This document shows positions 24,174-32,304 of a stretch of 63,072 nt of DNA, piece by piece. Numbering within the stretch: the first letter of the stretch is position 1; every line of letters starts with the position of its first letter. The stretch lies in contig CAYNND010000007.1 of assembly GCA_964398775.1 (NCBI GenBank), positions 1-63,072 on the forward strand, given 5' to 3'. The notes under the pieces are model-generated. The model was given only the letters and a program-made list of their open reading frames with translations, made no database searches and was not told the origin of the DNA. A program made the position numbers and the translations under genes. Source of the stretch: CAYNND01 sp964398775 (GTDB taxonomy: Bacteria > Patescibacteriota > Minisyncoccia > Phycocordibacterales > UBA2100).

Positions 24174-25376
24174 TTACTGCGCGCTCACGTACTGCACATA
24201 TGCACCGTAGCCCTGTGCTTCCATATCCTTTAAGGGGATGAAACGAAGTGCGGCTGAATTCATGCAATATCGCTTTCCAGTCGGTTCTGGACCATCATTA
24301 AATACATGTCCAAGATGTGAGTCGGCTATCACTGAGCGAACTTCAGAGCGCGGGTAGAGCAATTTCCAGTCAGTATGTATCGCAACTGCATCAGGGTGAA
24401 TTGGCGCATAAAATGATGGCCATCCAGTTCCCGAATCAAACTTTGCACTTGAAGAAAACAGCGGTTCACCTGAAACTATATCTACGTACACACCAGGCTC
24501 ATAATTCTTATCATATTCATTTGAGAAAGGTGGCTCTGTTCCTTCTTCTTGGGTGACATAGTACGACAATTCACTCAGTGTCTGTTTTAGTTCTGCGTCA
24601 TTCTTTTTTGTAAATGATTTCCATGATGCTTCTGTCATACTGTTTTGTTGAATTTGTAAAAAACGGGTCTTGGCACGTTCAAGTGTCACACCGCATGGAG
24701 TAAGTGCTGATCCTGCACGCTGTGCGCACAAAGCATCGACGCGCACGTCTCTCCCCGAGCCTCCGCGATAATACACGTACTTAAACGAATTTTTAGTATG
24801 ATAATCCTGATGATACTCTTCAGCGGGATAGAAGTACGTAAATGGCTCTATAAGTGTCTGCACTGGTCTTTCGTATATACCACTTGCATCTATTTCTGCT
24901 ATCACGCGCTGAACTGTCTCCGCCTCCATATCATTCTGAAAAAATACTGCACTTTGATATCCATACCCTCTATCAACAAACTGGCCATCACCATCGAGAA
25001 AATCTATGTGGTCAAACAGGTGCCGCACGATATCCTCATAGCTTAGAACGCGCGTATCATAGGTTACTTTGACGGCTTCAATATGCCCACCATCATGATA
25101 CGTGTCATACGTTGGCATTCGTGCCTCACCATTTGCATAACCAGAAGTTACATCTATAACACCAGGAAGCATCTCAAAGTCAGTTTCAGTACACCAAAAA
25201 CACCCACCTGCAACATACGCAATAGCAATATCTTCTGTGGTATGCATGAGTTGCGGCGGTTGCACAGCACTATAGTGCTTCCATGACGGATACATTCTCA
25301 CCACAAGTAGACCGAGCATGACTACAAGCAGTGTTAGCACCCAGTATTTTTTTACAAGTATGTGTAGAAGCTTCAT
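24174..25376 (-). CDS. Membrane-anchored bifunctional methionine sulfoxide reductase MsrA-MsrB
   Basis: 400 aa. N-terminal anchor (WVLTLLVVMLGLLVV), then MsrA with GCFWCTE and the EAVKVTYDTRVLSYE strand, then MsrB with KFDSGTGWPSFYAPI and the catalytic RYCMNSAAL. The MsrB part lacks the zinc-binding CxxC pairs (VYVDIVSGEPLF stands at the first). The anchor puts both domains outside the cytoplasm, where they would repair oxidised surface proteins. TATACT (25383-25388, this strand) is exactly 6 nt before the ATG. First gene of the operon with the oxidoreductase-VTT fusion, a plausible electron donor across the membrane (inference). Confidence 0.93.
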   Translation of the reverse strand: MKLLHILVKKYWVLTLLVVMLGLLVVRMYPSWKHYSAVQPPQLMHTTEDIAIAYVAGGCFWCTETDFEMLPGVIDVTSGYANGEARMPTYDTYHDGGHIEAVKVTYDTRVLSYEDIVRHLFDHIDFLDGDGQFVDRGYGYQSAVFFQNDMEAETVQRVIAEIDASGIYERPVQTLIEPFTYFYPAEEYHQDYHTKNSFKYVYYRGGSGRDVRVDALCAQRAGSALTPCGVTLERAKTRFLQIQQNSMTEASWKSFTKKNDAELKQTLSELSYYVTQEEGTEPPFSNEYDKNYEPGVYVDIVSGEPLFSSSAKFDSGTGWPSFYAPIHPDAVAIHTDWKLLYPRSEVRSVIADSHLGHVFNDGPEPTGKRYCMNSAALRFIPLKDMEAQGYGAYVQYVSAQ

Positions 25377-25424
25377 CGGGCAAGTATAGCATCACTGACT
25401 GAGGCGCTGTGGTATACTCTTTAT

Positions 25425-25787
25425 ATGGAAAGTGGAGAACAAAAAGCCAAGGTCTACTACGATGCGGAGTGTAAAATGTGCCAAATATCAGCTGATATGC
25501 TCAGCAATTCCCCAGCCGCGCATTCATATGAACTTCTCAACGTACATACGGCTGAACTCCCACTAGGACTCACACGAGAACAGATGCTTGAAGAAATATA
25601 TGTAACACTCCCCGATGGAACGACGTACACAAGCGCTGACGCTGTACTCCACCTACTGAGTACATACTGGTACATGAAGCCATTTGTATATATTGGACGA
25701 CTTCCAGGGTGTATCAATGTCTTGCGTGTTTTGTATCGATATGTGGCACGCAATAGATATTTCTTTGGTCATTCAACAAAAGTATGA
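25425..25787 (+). CDS. DCC family thiol-disulfide oxidoreductase (DUF393)
   Basis: 120 aa. Starts with KVYYDAECKMCQISADML, the D-x-x-C-x-x-C motif that defines the family, and continues with TYTSADAVLHLLSTYW and the LYRYVARNRYFFG tail. Predicted thioredoxin-fold redox protein. TATACT at 25413-25418 ends exactly 6 nt before the ATG, so the mRNA is probably leaderless. Diverges from msrAB and belongs to the redox island. Confidence 0.85.
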   Translation: MESGEQKAKVYYDAECKMCQISADMLSNSPAAHSYELLNVHTAELPLGLTREQMLEEIYVTLPDGTTYTSADAVLHLLSTYWYMKPFVYIGRLPGCINVLRVLYRYVARNRYFFGHSTKV

Positions 25788-25848
25788 TTCGTTACATCAT
25801 CCTTATTTCCATATGTATGGGTGCGTATTACTATTTCATAGTACACAT

Positions 25849-26268
25849 ATGAAAACTCGTATTTTAATTTTCGGCACATACGACGGAGTCCACGAAGGCC
25901 ATCGAAGTTTCTTTGCGCAAGCTCGTGCACTTGCTCCTAATCCATATCTCATTGTATCACTTGCTCGTGATGTAAACGTTCAAAAAGTAAAGGGAAAACT
26001 TCCATTCGAGACCGAGGAAGAACGCAAGGTGGCATTAGAGAAAGAAGCTCTTGTTGATGAAGTAGTCCTTGGTGCGCTTAATGATGACTATATTGCACAT
26101 GTACTTGCAGAGCATCCAGACATTATCGCTCTTGGATATGACCAAAGTGGTACAAAATACACTGACTCTCTAGAAGACAAACTCTCACACGCCGGCTGCA
26201 CAGCCCGCATCGTACGCTGCGAAGCGTACAAACCTGAAATATATAAAAGCTCAAAATTGCATCGATAG
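25849..26268 (+). CDS. Cytidylyltransferase-like nucleotidyltransferase
   Basis: 139 aa from the ATG at 25849. N-terminal ILIFGTYDGVHEGHRSFF holds the HxGH motif of the TagD/RibL class; LIVSLARDVNVQKVKG and ALGYDQSGTKY follow as expected. Family members make CDP-glycerol or FAD. The sequence looks closest to archaeal-type FAD synthetase (RibL-like), but the choice is not secure. Starts beyond the DCC stop in another frame with no SD. Confidence 0.75.
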   Translation: MKTRILIFGTYDGVHEGHRSFFAQARALAPNPYLIVSLARDVNVQKVKGKLPFETEEERKVALEKEALVDEVVLGALNDDYIAHVLAEHPDIIALGYDQSGTKYTDSLEDKLSHAGCTARIVRCEAYKPEIYKSSKLHR

Positions 26269-26317
26269 TGTGTACGAATCTGCTGCTCCAGACTTTTTCA
26301 AGGGTATACTGTATGCA

Positions 26318-27481
26318 ATGTACGAGTTTCCATACATACTCACACTCAATGCAGGCTCTTCAAGTCTCAAAGCGATGTTCTATGCTCTACCATCACAAGA
26401 TGTGCTCCACATGTTTTCTATTGAAGACATAGGGTTGCCAGTCACGCGTTGCTCTATCACATCAGGAAAAGAAACAAAGCAGGAAACTCTTACCTGTATA
26501 GAGCCACATGAAGCATTGAATCTACTTACTGCTTTTGTAAAAAAGCACTTTGTTCAGGAGCCGACAATCATTGCACACCGCATCGTGCATGGTGGCACTT
26601 TTTTTACAGAACCTACAAAACTTACCCAAGAAAGTCTTGATACACTCCGCACACTAACCCCTCTCGCTCCCAACCACTTACCGACACAAATCATGTACCT
26701 TGAGCAACTTTTCAAAAACTTCACGCATACAACACATGTAGGATGCTTTGATACAGCATTTCACGCACACATGCCACACATCGCGCAGCTCACAACACTC
26801 CCTCGAAAATATACGGATGCGGGCGTAAAGCGGTATGGCTTTCATGGGCTTTCCTATGAGTACATCGTGCAGTCGTTGCGACGGAGAAATGCGCTTCCAG
26901 AAAAACTTATCTGTGCGCACCTGGGAAATGGTGCGAGTATTTGTGCGATACGCTCTGGTGTATCTGTAGAAACCTCTATGGGGATGACTCCTGCCTCCGG
27001 GCTCATGATGAGTACTCGATCAGGAGATATTGACCCTGGAGTAGTACGCTTTATGAGCTCTATAGAACCTTTGAGTATAGAAATGTTTGATGCGCTGACA
27101 AATACAGAATCAGGCCTTAAGGGTGTTTCGGGAACTACAGGTGATATGCGTACACTACTCGAACTCCAGGGACATGATGAGCATGCTCGAAATGCCGTTG
27201 ACCTTTTTTGCTATACAGTTAAGAAATACATTGGTGCGTATGCTGCGCTCCTCAATGGTGTCGACATGATAGTTTTTACAGGAGGCATCGGTGAGCGATC
27301 TGCATACATCAGAAACGAAATCTGCAAGAACTTAGAGTACTTAGGACTTGAAATGAACCCTAACGCTCCTGAAAATTTTGCTTTACTCAGCACACAAACC
27401 TCCCGAGTCCGTGTCGAGGTCATGCATACAGATGAGAACCTGGTGATGTATGAACATGCACTGCGTTTTTTAGCAGTATAA
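26318..27481 (+). CDS. ackA: Acetate kinase
   Basis: 387 aa from the ATG at 26318. N-terminal LTLNAGSSSLKAMFY, HRIVHGG, FDTAFHAHMP, RYGFHGLSYEY, AHLGNGASICAI, SMGMTPASGLMMSTRSGDIDPG (in parts) and TGGIGERS. Converts acetyl phosphate and ADP to acetate and ATP. TATACT at 26305-26310 lies 7 nt before this ATG; the frame is open to 26270 but that part precedes the predicted transcription start. Directly followed by phosphoketolase, which supplies acetyl phosphate. Confidence 0.96.
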   Translation: MYEFPYILTLNAGSSSLKAMFYALPSQDVLHMFSIEDIGLPVTRCSITSGKETKQETLTCIEPHEALNLLTAFVKKHFVQEPTIIAHRIVHGGTFFTEPTKLTQESLDTLRTLTPLAPNHLPTQIMYLEQLFKNFTHTTHVGCFDTAFHAHMPHIAQLTTLPRKYTDAGVKRYGFHGLSYEYIVQSLRRRNALPEKLICAHLGNGASICAIRSGVSVETSMGMTPASGLMMSTRSGDIDPGVVRFMSSIEPLSIEMFDALTNTESGLKGVSGTTGDMRTLLELQGHDEHARNAVDLFCYTVKKYIGAYAALLNGVDMIVFTGGIGERSAYIRNEICKNLEYLGLEMNPNAPENFALLSTQTSRVRVEVMHTDENLVMYEHALRFLAV

Positions 27482-27490
27482 TATTCTGAC

Positions 27491-29857
27491 ATGAAACGAG
27501 ACACATACCTCACCGAAGATACTCTCAAACGCATTGATGCATACTGGCGAGCAGCAAACTATCTTTCAGTAGGACAAATATACCTCTATAACAATCCATT
27601 GCTAAGGCAACCATTTACACCTCAGGATGTTAAACCAATGCTGCTTGGCCATTGGGGTACTACTCCAGGACAAAACTTCATATACGCACATTTGAATCGT
27701 GTCATCACAAAGTATGACCTCGATATGATATACATCTCCGGTCCTGGTCATGGCGGTCCTGCACTTGTGAGTAATACATATCTTGAAGGAACGTACAGCG
27801 AGCTGTATCCAAACATCAGTAGAGACGAAGAAGGAATGAGGCGCCTTTTCAAGCAATTTTCATTCCCTGGAGGTATTCCGAGTCATGTATCAGCTGAATG
27901 TCCTGGCTCAATTCATGAAGGTGGAGAGCTCGGATATTCACTCAGTCATGCGTTTGGTAGTGTGTTTGATAACCCTGACCTCATCACAGCCTGCATCGTC
28001 GGCGACGGAGAGGCTGAGACAGGACCACTTGCAACCGCATGGCACTCAAACAAATTTCTAAATCCAGCACATGATGGTGCAGTACTTCCTATCCTACATC
28101 TCAATGGTTTTAAAATTGCAAACCCATCAATTTTTGCACGCATCAGTAGAGAGGAACTTGTCGACCTCTTTAAAGGATATGGATGGACACCATACATAGT
28201 GGAAGGTGAGGAGCCGAAACATATGCATAATGAAATGGCGAAAACGCTCGATACTGCTGTGGTTGAGATACGACGCATACAGGCCGATGCACGTAAGCGC
28301 TTAGTAAAGACTCGCCCTCGCTGGCCTATGATTATTCTGATTTCTCCAAAAGGATGGACTGGTCCGAAAGTCATCGATGGAAAACCAAATGAAGGCTCAT
28401 TTCGTTCTCACCAAGTACCACTTCCGGACGTGCGCACAAACACAGAGCATTTTGCACAACTTGAGAACTGGCTTCGAAGCTACAAACCTGAAGAACTTTT
28501 TGATGAATCAGGTACACTGAAAGCTGATATCGCAGCATTGGCACCAAAGGGTGCTCGACGCATGAGTGCAAACCCACATACAAATGGTGGGCTCTTACTT
28601 CGAGACCTTCGACTTCCCCATTTTGAAGAGTACGAGGTGAAGCTTCCGCGTGGCAATAAAGGTGAAGGTGATACTCGTGTCCTTGCGCGCTTTCTTCGAG
28701 ATACAATACGAATGAACTCAGACAGTGCCAACTTTCGCATCTTTGGTCCTGATGAAACTATATCAAACGGGCTTGGTGCAGTGTTTGAAGTCACTGATCG
28801 ACAATGGGAAGGAACACATACAGCAGAGGACGAATTTCTCAATGAATCTGGCCGTGTACTTGAGATGCTAAGCGAACACCAGTGCGAAGGATGGCTCGAA
28901 GGGTATCTCCTTACTGGACGACATGGTCTTTTTAATTGCTATGAAGCATTCATTCACATCATAGACTCAATGTTCAACCAGCATGCAAAGTGGTTGAAGA
29001 TGACAAATGCGATACCATGGAGACGCAAAATTGCATCCCTCAATTACCTGCTTGCTTCCCATGTCTGGAGACAGGACCACAATGGTTTTACCCATCAAGA
29101 CCCTGGTTTTCTCGACCATGTCGTCAATAAAAAATCAGAGATTATTCGCATCTATCTCCCGCCTGACGCAAATTGTCTTTTGTCTGTCATGGATCACTGT
29201 CTGCGGAGCAAGCACTATGTAAACGTTACTGTAGCTGGAAAGCATCCTGCTCCGCAATGGCTTTCTATGCATGAGGCAATAAATCATTGCACCAAAGGAA
29301 TTGGCATCTGGGAATGGGCAAGTAACGACGAAACTAGTGACCCAGATGTCGTTATAGCTGCCGCAGGTGATGTGCCAACCCTTGAAGCGCTCGCGGCTGT
29401 GTCTATCCTTAGAGAACACCTTCCTGAGCTCAAAATTCGCTTTATAAACGTTGTGGACCTCATGAGGCTACAGCCACGGGCAGAACATCCACACGGCCTT
29501 GAGGATAAAGAGTTTGAAGAACTCTTTACACCCGATAAACCAGTTATTTTTGCTTTTCATGGGTATCCAATGCTTATCCATCGATTCACTTATCGCAGAC
29601 CACATCAAAAGCACATTCACGTTCGAGGTTATGTCGAAGAGGGATCAATCACAACTGCTTTTGATATGACAGTACTCAATAAGCTTGACCGCTTTCACCT
29701 TGTCCAGGATGTTATTGACCGACTCCCTGTTCAAAATGGAAAAGAGATACATTTGCGACAACTTATGGAAGACAAACTCATTGAACACCGCCACTATATA
29801 AATACATATGGCGAAGATATGCCAGAAATCAAAGAGTGGCATTGGAAGGATGCTTGA
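27491..29857 (+). CDS. xfp: Xylulose-5-phosphate/fructose-6-phosphate phosphoketolase
   Basis: 788 aa, standard length. N-terminal LGHWGTTPGQNFIYAHLNR, SGPGHGGPAL, GGELGYSLSHAFG and GDGEAETGPLATAWH (thiamin diphosphate site), middle PNGGLLLRDLRLP-like segment (HTNGGLLLRDLRLPHF), and C-terminal FHGYPMLIHRFTYRRPH. Splits sugar phosphates into acetyl phosphate plus glyceraldehyde 3-phosphate or erythrose 4-phosphate. With AckA this gives ATP from sugars without a complete upper glycolysis. TATAAT at 27477-27482, overlapping the ackA stop, sits 8 nt before the ATG: own leaderless promoter. Confidence 0.97.
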   Translation: MKRDTYLTEDTLKRIDAYWRAANYLSVGQIYLYNNPLLRQPFTPQDVKPMLLGHWGTTPGQNFIYAHLNRVITKYDLDMIYISGPGHGGPALVSNTYLEGTYSELYPNISRDEEGMRRLFKQFSFPGGIPSHVSAECPGSIHEGGELGYSLSHAFGSVFDNPDLITACIVGDGEAETGPLATAWHSNKFLNPAHDGAVLPILHLNGFKIANPSIFARISREELVDLFKGYGWTPYIVEGEEPKHMHNEMAKTLDTAVVEIRRIQADARKRLVKTRPRWPMIILISPKGWTGPKVIDGKPNEGSFRSHQVPLPDVRTNTEHFAQLENWLRSYKPEELFDESGTLKADIAALAPKGARRMSANPHTNGGLLLRDLRLPHFEEYEVKLPRGNKGEGDTRVLARFLRDTIRMNSDSANFRIFGPDETISNGLGAVFEVTDRQWEGTHTAEDEFLNESGRVLEMLSEHQCEGWLEGYLLTGRHGLFNCYEAFIHIIDSMFNQHAKWLKMTNAIPWRRKIASLNYLLASHVWRQDHNGFTHQDPGFLDHVVNKKSEIIRIYLPPDANCLLSVMDHCLRSKHYVNVTVAGKHPAPQWLSMHEAINHCTKGIGIWEWASNDETSDPDVVIAAAGDVPTLEALAAVSILREHLPELKIRFINVVDLMRLQPRAEHPHGLEDKEFEELFTPDKPVIFAFHGYPMLIHRFTYRRPHQKHIHVRGYVEEGSITTAFDMTVLNKLDRFHLVQDVIDRLPVQNGKEIHLRQLMEDKLIEHRHYINTYGEDMPEIKEWHWKDA

Positions 29858-29890
29858 GTTTCCGATACAAGATAGTTACAATCCTGCTCT

Positions 29891-30127
29891 ATGGAAGGTA
29901 TCCTATACATTGTCTGTGGTCTCGTGCTTCTTATTGTATTTCCTCTCCGATATATCTACGTCCATTACTTTCGCAAAGAATCGCATGTCATGGTGATTAC
30001 GCACCACTACCAGAGCCATTGGTTACTTATGCTCATGAAAAAGGCTGCATTTGCAATAGCATTTTTCGGCTCATTCATAGTTGCAATTGGGGCAATTGCG
30101 TATGGATTGAAATTGCTTGTAGGATAA
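29891..30127 (+). CDS. Hypothetical two-TM small membrane protein
   Basis: 78 aa. Two hydrophobic segments (IVCGLVLLIVFPLRYIYVHY and FAIAFFGSFIVAIGAIAYGL) separated by a basic, His-containing loop. Family not recognised. TACAAT at 29877-29882 lies 8 nt before the ATG, consistent with a leaderless gene. 33 bp downstream of the phosphoketolase gene. Confidence 0.6.
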   Translation: MEGILYIVCGLVLLIVFPLRYIYVHYFRKESHVMVITHHYQSHWLLMLMKKAAFAIAFFGSFIVAIGAIAYGLKLLVG

Positions 30128-30217
30128 TGCACTTTCAGGTAAGCTCAGTACGGTCCGTCCCCACTTCCGAGTACTTTCAGCAACCGGACGGCCAAGACAG
30201 AAAAGGAGTACCGTGCC

Positions 30218-30340
30218 ATGGTTCAAGTGGCGCAATACCTTGGCGAAGTGAGTGTATCTGCCTACGTTCGAGTATGCCGCCTCCCTGGTGGAGGTCGGCT
30301 TGCTCATACCGTGGTTGGATATATTTATCCGAGAGCCTAG
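30218..30340 (+). CDS. Very small ORF, 40 aa, with strong SD
   Basis: ATG at 30218 with AAAAGGAG 9 nt upstream. Product starts VQVAQYLGEVSVSAYVRVCR and ends GYIYPRA; it has no membrane helix and resembles a short beta-rich peptide. GC-richer than its neighbours. A possible promoter TTGTAG (30117-30122), 17-nt spacer, TAAGCT (30140-30145) would place the RNA start at a bulged hairpin GGTCCGTCC/GGACGGCC (30152 to about 30200). Transcription would end at the terminator at 30429-30473. No family recognised. Confidence 0.5.
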   Translation: MVQVAQYLGEVSVSAYVRVCRLPGGGRLAHTVVGYIYPRA

Positions 30341-30428
30341 GTAGCCGACAGGATCGCTTTCACAGTGTTCCTCAATCGGTTTTGCAGGTCCTTCAATTCT
30401 TCTTTTAGGAGGTGAACCAGTACCCTAT

Positions 30429-30473
30429 CTCATGCGCAGAGGCCATAGCGTGTGAGGTGGGGTGGTTTTTTTT
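30429..30473 (+). terminator. Rho-independent terminator
   Basis: CTCATGCGC pairs with GCGTGTGAG (two G-T pairs) around a 10-nt loop, followed by GTGGGGTGG and eight T. An AGGAGGTG just upstream (about 30408-30416) looks like an SD but no convincing ORF follows it. The stretch 30341-30428 holds nothing else I can support. Confidence 0.7.
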
Positions 30474-30488
30474 GATATACTCAACCAC

Positions 30489-31016
30489 ATGAAGCTTACA
30501 CACATCATTGCAACGATTATAGGGATTGTTGGAATCATTGGACTACGTTTCCTTCCACACCCTCCCAATATGGAACCTATCATGGGGTCTATGATGCCGT
30601 TTGCTAAACGATGCGGATGGTTGTTCGGTGCACTCATGTCATTCGCTTCAATTTTTCTCTATGATGTCATCTCGGGAACACTCGGCATCTGGTCATACGC
30701 AACGGCAATAACGTATGCACTCCTTGGGGTCGCAGCAGGAGTGTACTTCAAGAACATAGAGTCAGGAGTATTACAGTATGTTGGTTTTGCCATTGTGGGT
30801 ACTTTATTCTATGACATCATCACTGGGGTCTTCTTAGGTCCAGTGCTTTTTGGTGGAATGACATACACGGAAGCATTCATGGGGCAGATTCCATTTACGC
30901 TTTGGCATGTACTCGGAAATATCCTGCTTGCCGCAACACTGAGCCCAGCGATTGAATTTGCACTCAGTAGAACCATGCCTGTACTTCAAGGTGAGGAAAG
31001 CCCTGTACAGGCATAA
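30489..31016 (+). CDS. Membrane protein, ECF transporter S-component-like
   Basis: 175 aa from the ATG at 30489. Five to six hydrophobic segments; GWLFGALMSFASIFLYDVIS, ITYALLGVAAGVYF, VGTLFYDIITGVFLG and PFTLWHVLGNILLAAT fit the S-component layout of energy-coupling factor vitamin transporters, where such repeated small-residue helices occur. The substrate cannot be told. TATACT at 30476-30481 is 7 nt before the ATG, which excludes the earlier in-frame start at 30462. Its stop abuts the convergent alkD-like gene. Confidence 0.6.
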   Translation: MKLTHIIATIIGIVGIIGLRFLPHPPNMEPIMGSMMPFAKRCGWLFGALMSFASIFLYDVISGTLGIWSYATAITYALLGVAAGVYFKNIESGVLQYVGFAIVGTLFYDIITGVFLGPVLFGGMTYTEAFMGQIPFTLWHVLGNILLAATLSPAIEFALSRTMPVLQGEESPVQA

Positions 31017-31724
31017 TTACACACTCAAAAATACTGCACGTTCGCGGACTGTCATTTTTTCAATTGCGTAGCGGAGTGTAGTGCGTGGGATGACGGAAAT
31101 ATGTTTTATAAGATACTGTTCCACTTCCTGTGCACTCACGCGTTTATATGCCTCGCGCAGCATCCAGCCAAATGCCTTATGCATAAGGTCATGCGTATCA
31201 GTAAGCACATACTTACCTACCGCAAAGAGCTCCTTTGACTCACCTTGTTTAATAAAAAAATAACACGCTATGACAGCTATCCGTCGCTCCCAGAGATGCT
31301 TTGACTGAGCAAGTTGCATGAGTACTGCAATATCGCTTCGCTCATATGTATACAAGTAGTGCCCAACAATTGAGGAAACGCTCGTGTCTACCAAGTCCCA
31401 GTTGTTGATGTACTTTCTATAACGCATATAGAACACGAAGATGCGCTTATGTTCTCGTGGGTCACGTGCCATTTCATAGCGATACACAAGAATAATAAGC
31501 GCAAGGAGGCGTTCTTCATGGTACTTACTCTGCAAGAGTAGTATCAGTTCAGCATCGGTCACAGTTTTGTAGTGCTGCTTTGCTACCGTGCGTGTATCTG
31601 GGACAGAGATACCGAGAAACACATCACCTTCACCATACTCACCTTTGCCTGTTTTGAAAAAGCGCGCTGATGCCGTAGCCCGGGACGTAGTTGCATACGA
31701 ACGAAGCTGTGACTGAATAGACAT
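31017..31724 (-). CDS. DNA alkylation repair protein (AlkD-like)
   Basis: 235 aa from the ATG at 31724. HEAT-like repeat glycosylase of the AlkC/AlkD family: FFKTGKGEYGEGDVFLGISVP, then NNWDLVDTSVSSIVGHYL and KHLWERRIAVIACYFFI, HDLMHKAFGWMLREAYKR, RTTLRYAIEKM. The NxWDLVD and W-x-R-R segments are the family hallmarks. Removes bulky or cationic alkylated bases. TATACT (31733-31738, this strand) lies 8 nt before the start. Confidence 0.92.
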   Translation of the reverse strand: MSIQSQLRSYATTSRATASARFFKTGKGEYGEGDVFLGISVPDTRTVAKQHYKTVTDAELILLLQSKYHEERLLALIILVYRYEMARDPREHKRIFVFYMRYRKYINNWDLVDTSVSSIVGHYLYTYERSDIAVLMQLAQSKHLWERRIAVIACYFFIKQGESKELFAVGKYVLTDTHDLMHKAFGWMLREAYKRVSAQEVEQYLIKHISVIPRTTLRYAIEKMTVRERAVFLSV

Positions 31725-31818
31725 ACATGCATAGTATACCAATGCCAGATTACAATCTAATTAGGCACTGAAGTTCCTCTTTTCAGATGTATAATCATGT
31801 GGTATATTCTCGCAACTT

Positions 31819-31890
31819 GGCCCTATCGTCTAACGGTTAGGACACGGCCTTCTCAAGGCTGTAATCGGGGTTCGATTCCCCGTAGGGTCA
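31819..31890 (+). tRNA. tRNA-Glu(CTC)
   Basis: Complete 72-nt tRNA: acceptor GGCCCTA/TAGGGTC (one G-T pair), D-arm TCTAACGGTTAGGA, anticodon loop TTCTCAA (anticodon CTC), T-arm GGGGTTCGATTCCCC, discriminator A. CCA is not encoded, unlike the other tRNA-Glu at the window start. Confidence 0.96.
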
Positions 31891-31891
31891 C

Positions 31892-31933
31892 ACATACTAA
31901 AACATCTCGCTCCTGCGAGGTTTTTTAGTATGT
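31892..31933. terminator. Terminator of tRNA-Glu(CTC)
   Basis: Long near-symmetric stem from ACATACTAAAAC to its complement GTTTTTTAGTATGT, with inner CTCGC/GCGAG and loop TCCT; T-run on the sense strand. Confidence 0.88.
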
Positions 31934-32045
31934 TAGTGGTACCTGGGAGGTAGAATCGAAAGCCGGAGCACGACTGGTGCTAGGCGGGGTCGCGAGACTT
32001 TTCAGCAGAAAAGTACTTGTGACCGATTCCCCGTAGGGTCACCGA

Positions 32046-32083
32046 GTAGAAAAAGCCTAGTCTGCACTAGGCTTTTTCACTAC
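32046..32083. terminator. Second terminator in the tRNA-Glu repeat region
   Basis: AAAAAGCCTAGT/ACTAGGCTTTTT with loop CTGC, the same loop as the tRNA-Glu(TTC) terminator. It follows the duplicated tRNA tail, not a complete tRNA. Confidence 0.85.
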
Positions 32084-32304
32084 GGTGACGGTCGGAGACA
32101 TGTTTTGTACTCAAAACAGTCGAGACGAGGACGACGACCACTTAGCGGTAATCGGCTTAGTGAGTAGTGTCCACGAGAGACAGCACATAGTGTCATTGTC
32201 AGTAAATCTTAGTAAGTTGTGACCACGTAAAATATCTAGCACGGCAGACAATTCCGCGAGGCGGGGTCGCGAGACTTTTCAACAGAGAAATATTTAAACC
32301 ATCC

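Larger units (their letters stand above)
31873..32297. repeat. tRNA-Glu tail duplication and structured repeat units
   Basis: Bases 31873-31891 (T-arm and acceptor end of tRNA-Glu) recur exactly at 32024-32042 (19 bp, offset 151). A separate 23-nt segment at 31982-32004 recurs exactly at 32259-32281 (offset 277). Between them are hairpins AGCAC/GTGCT (loop GACTG), ACTTTTC/GAAAAGT (loop AGCA) and GTTTTG/CAAAAC, and a second terminator. The order tail, terminator, GGTGA-type segment, hairpin and GAGGCGGG-type segment matches the arrangement after tRNA-Glu(TTC) at 46-150. No protein-coding gene is visible in 31891-32304. Confidence 0.8.

Noticed and set aside
30405..30470. Mini-ORF after AGGAGGTG (7 codons from ATG 30431)
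   Set aside because: The start is about 17 nt from the SD and the ORF lies in a terminator stem.
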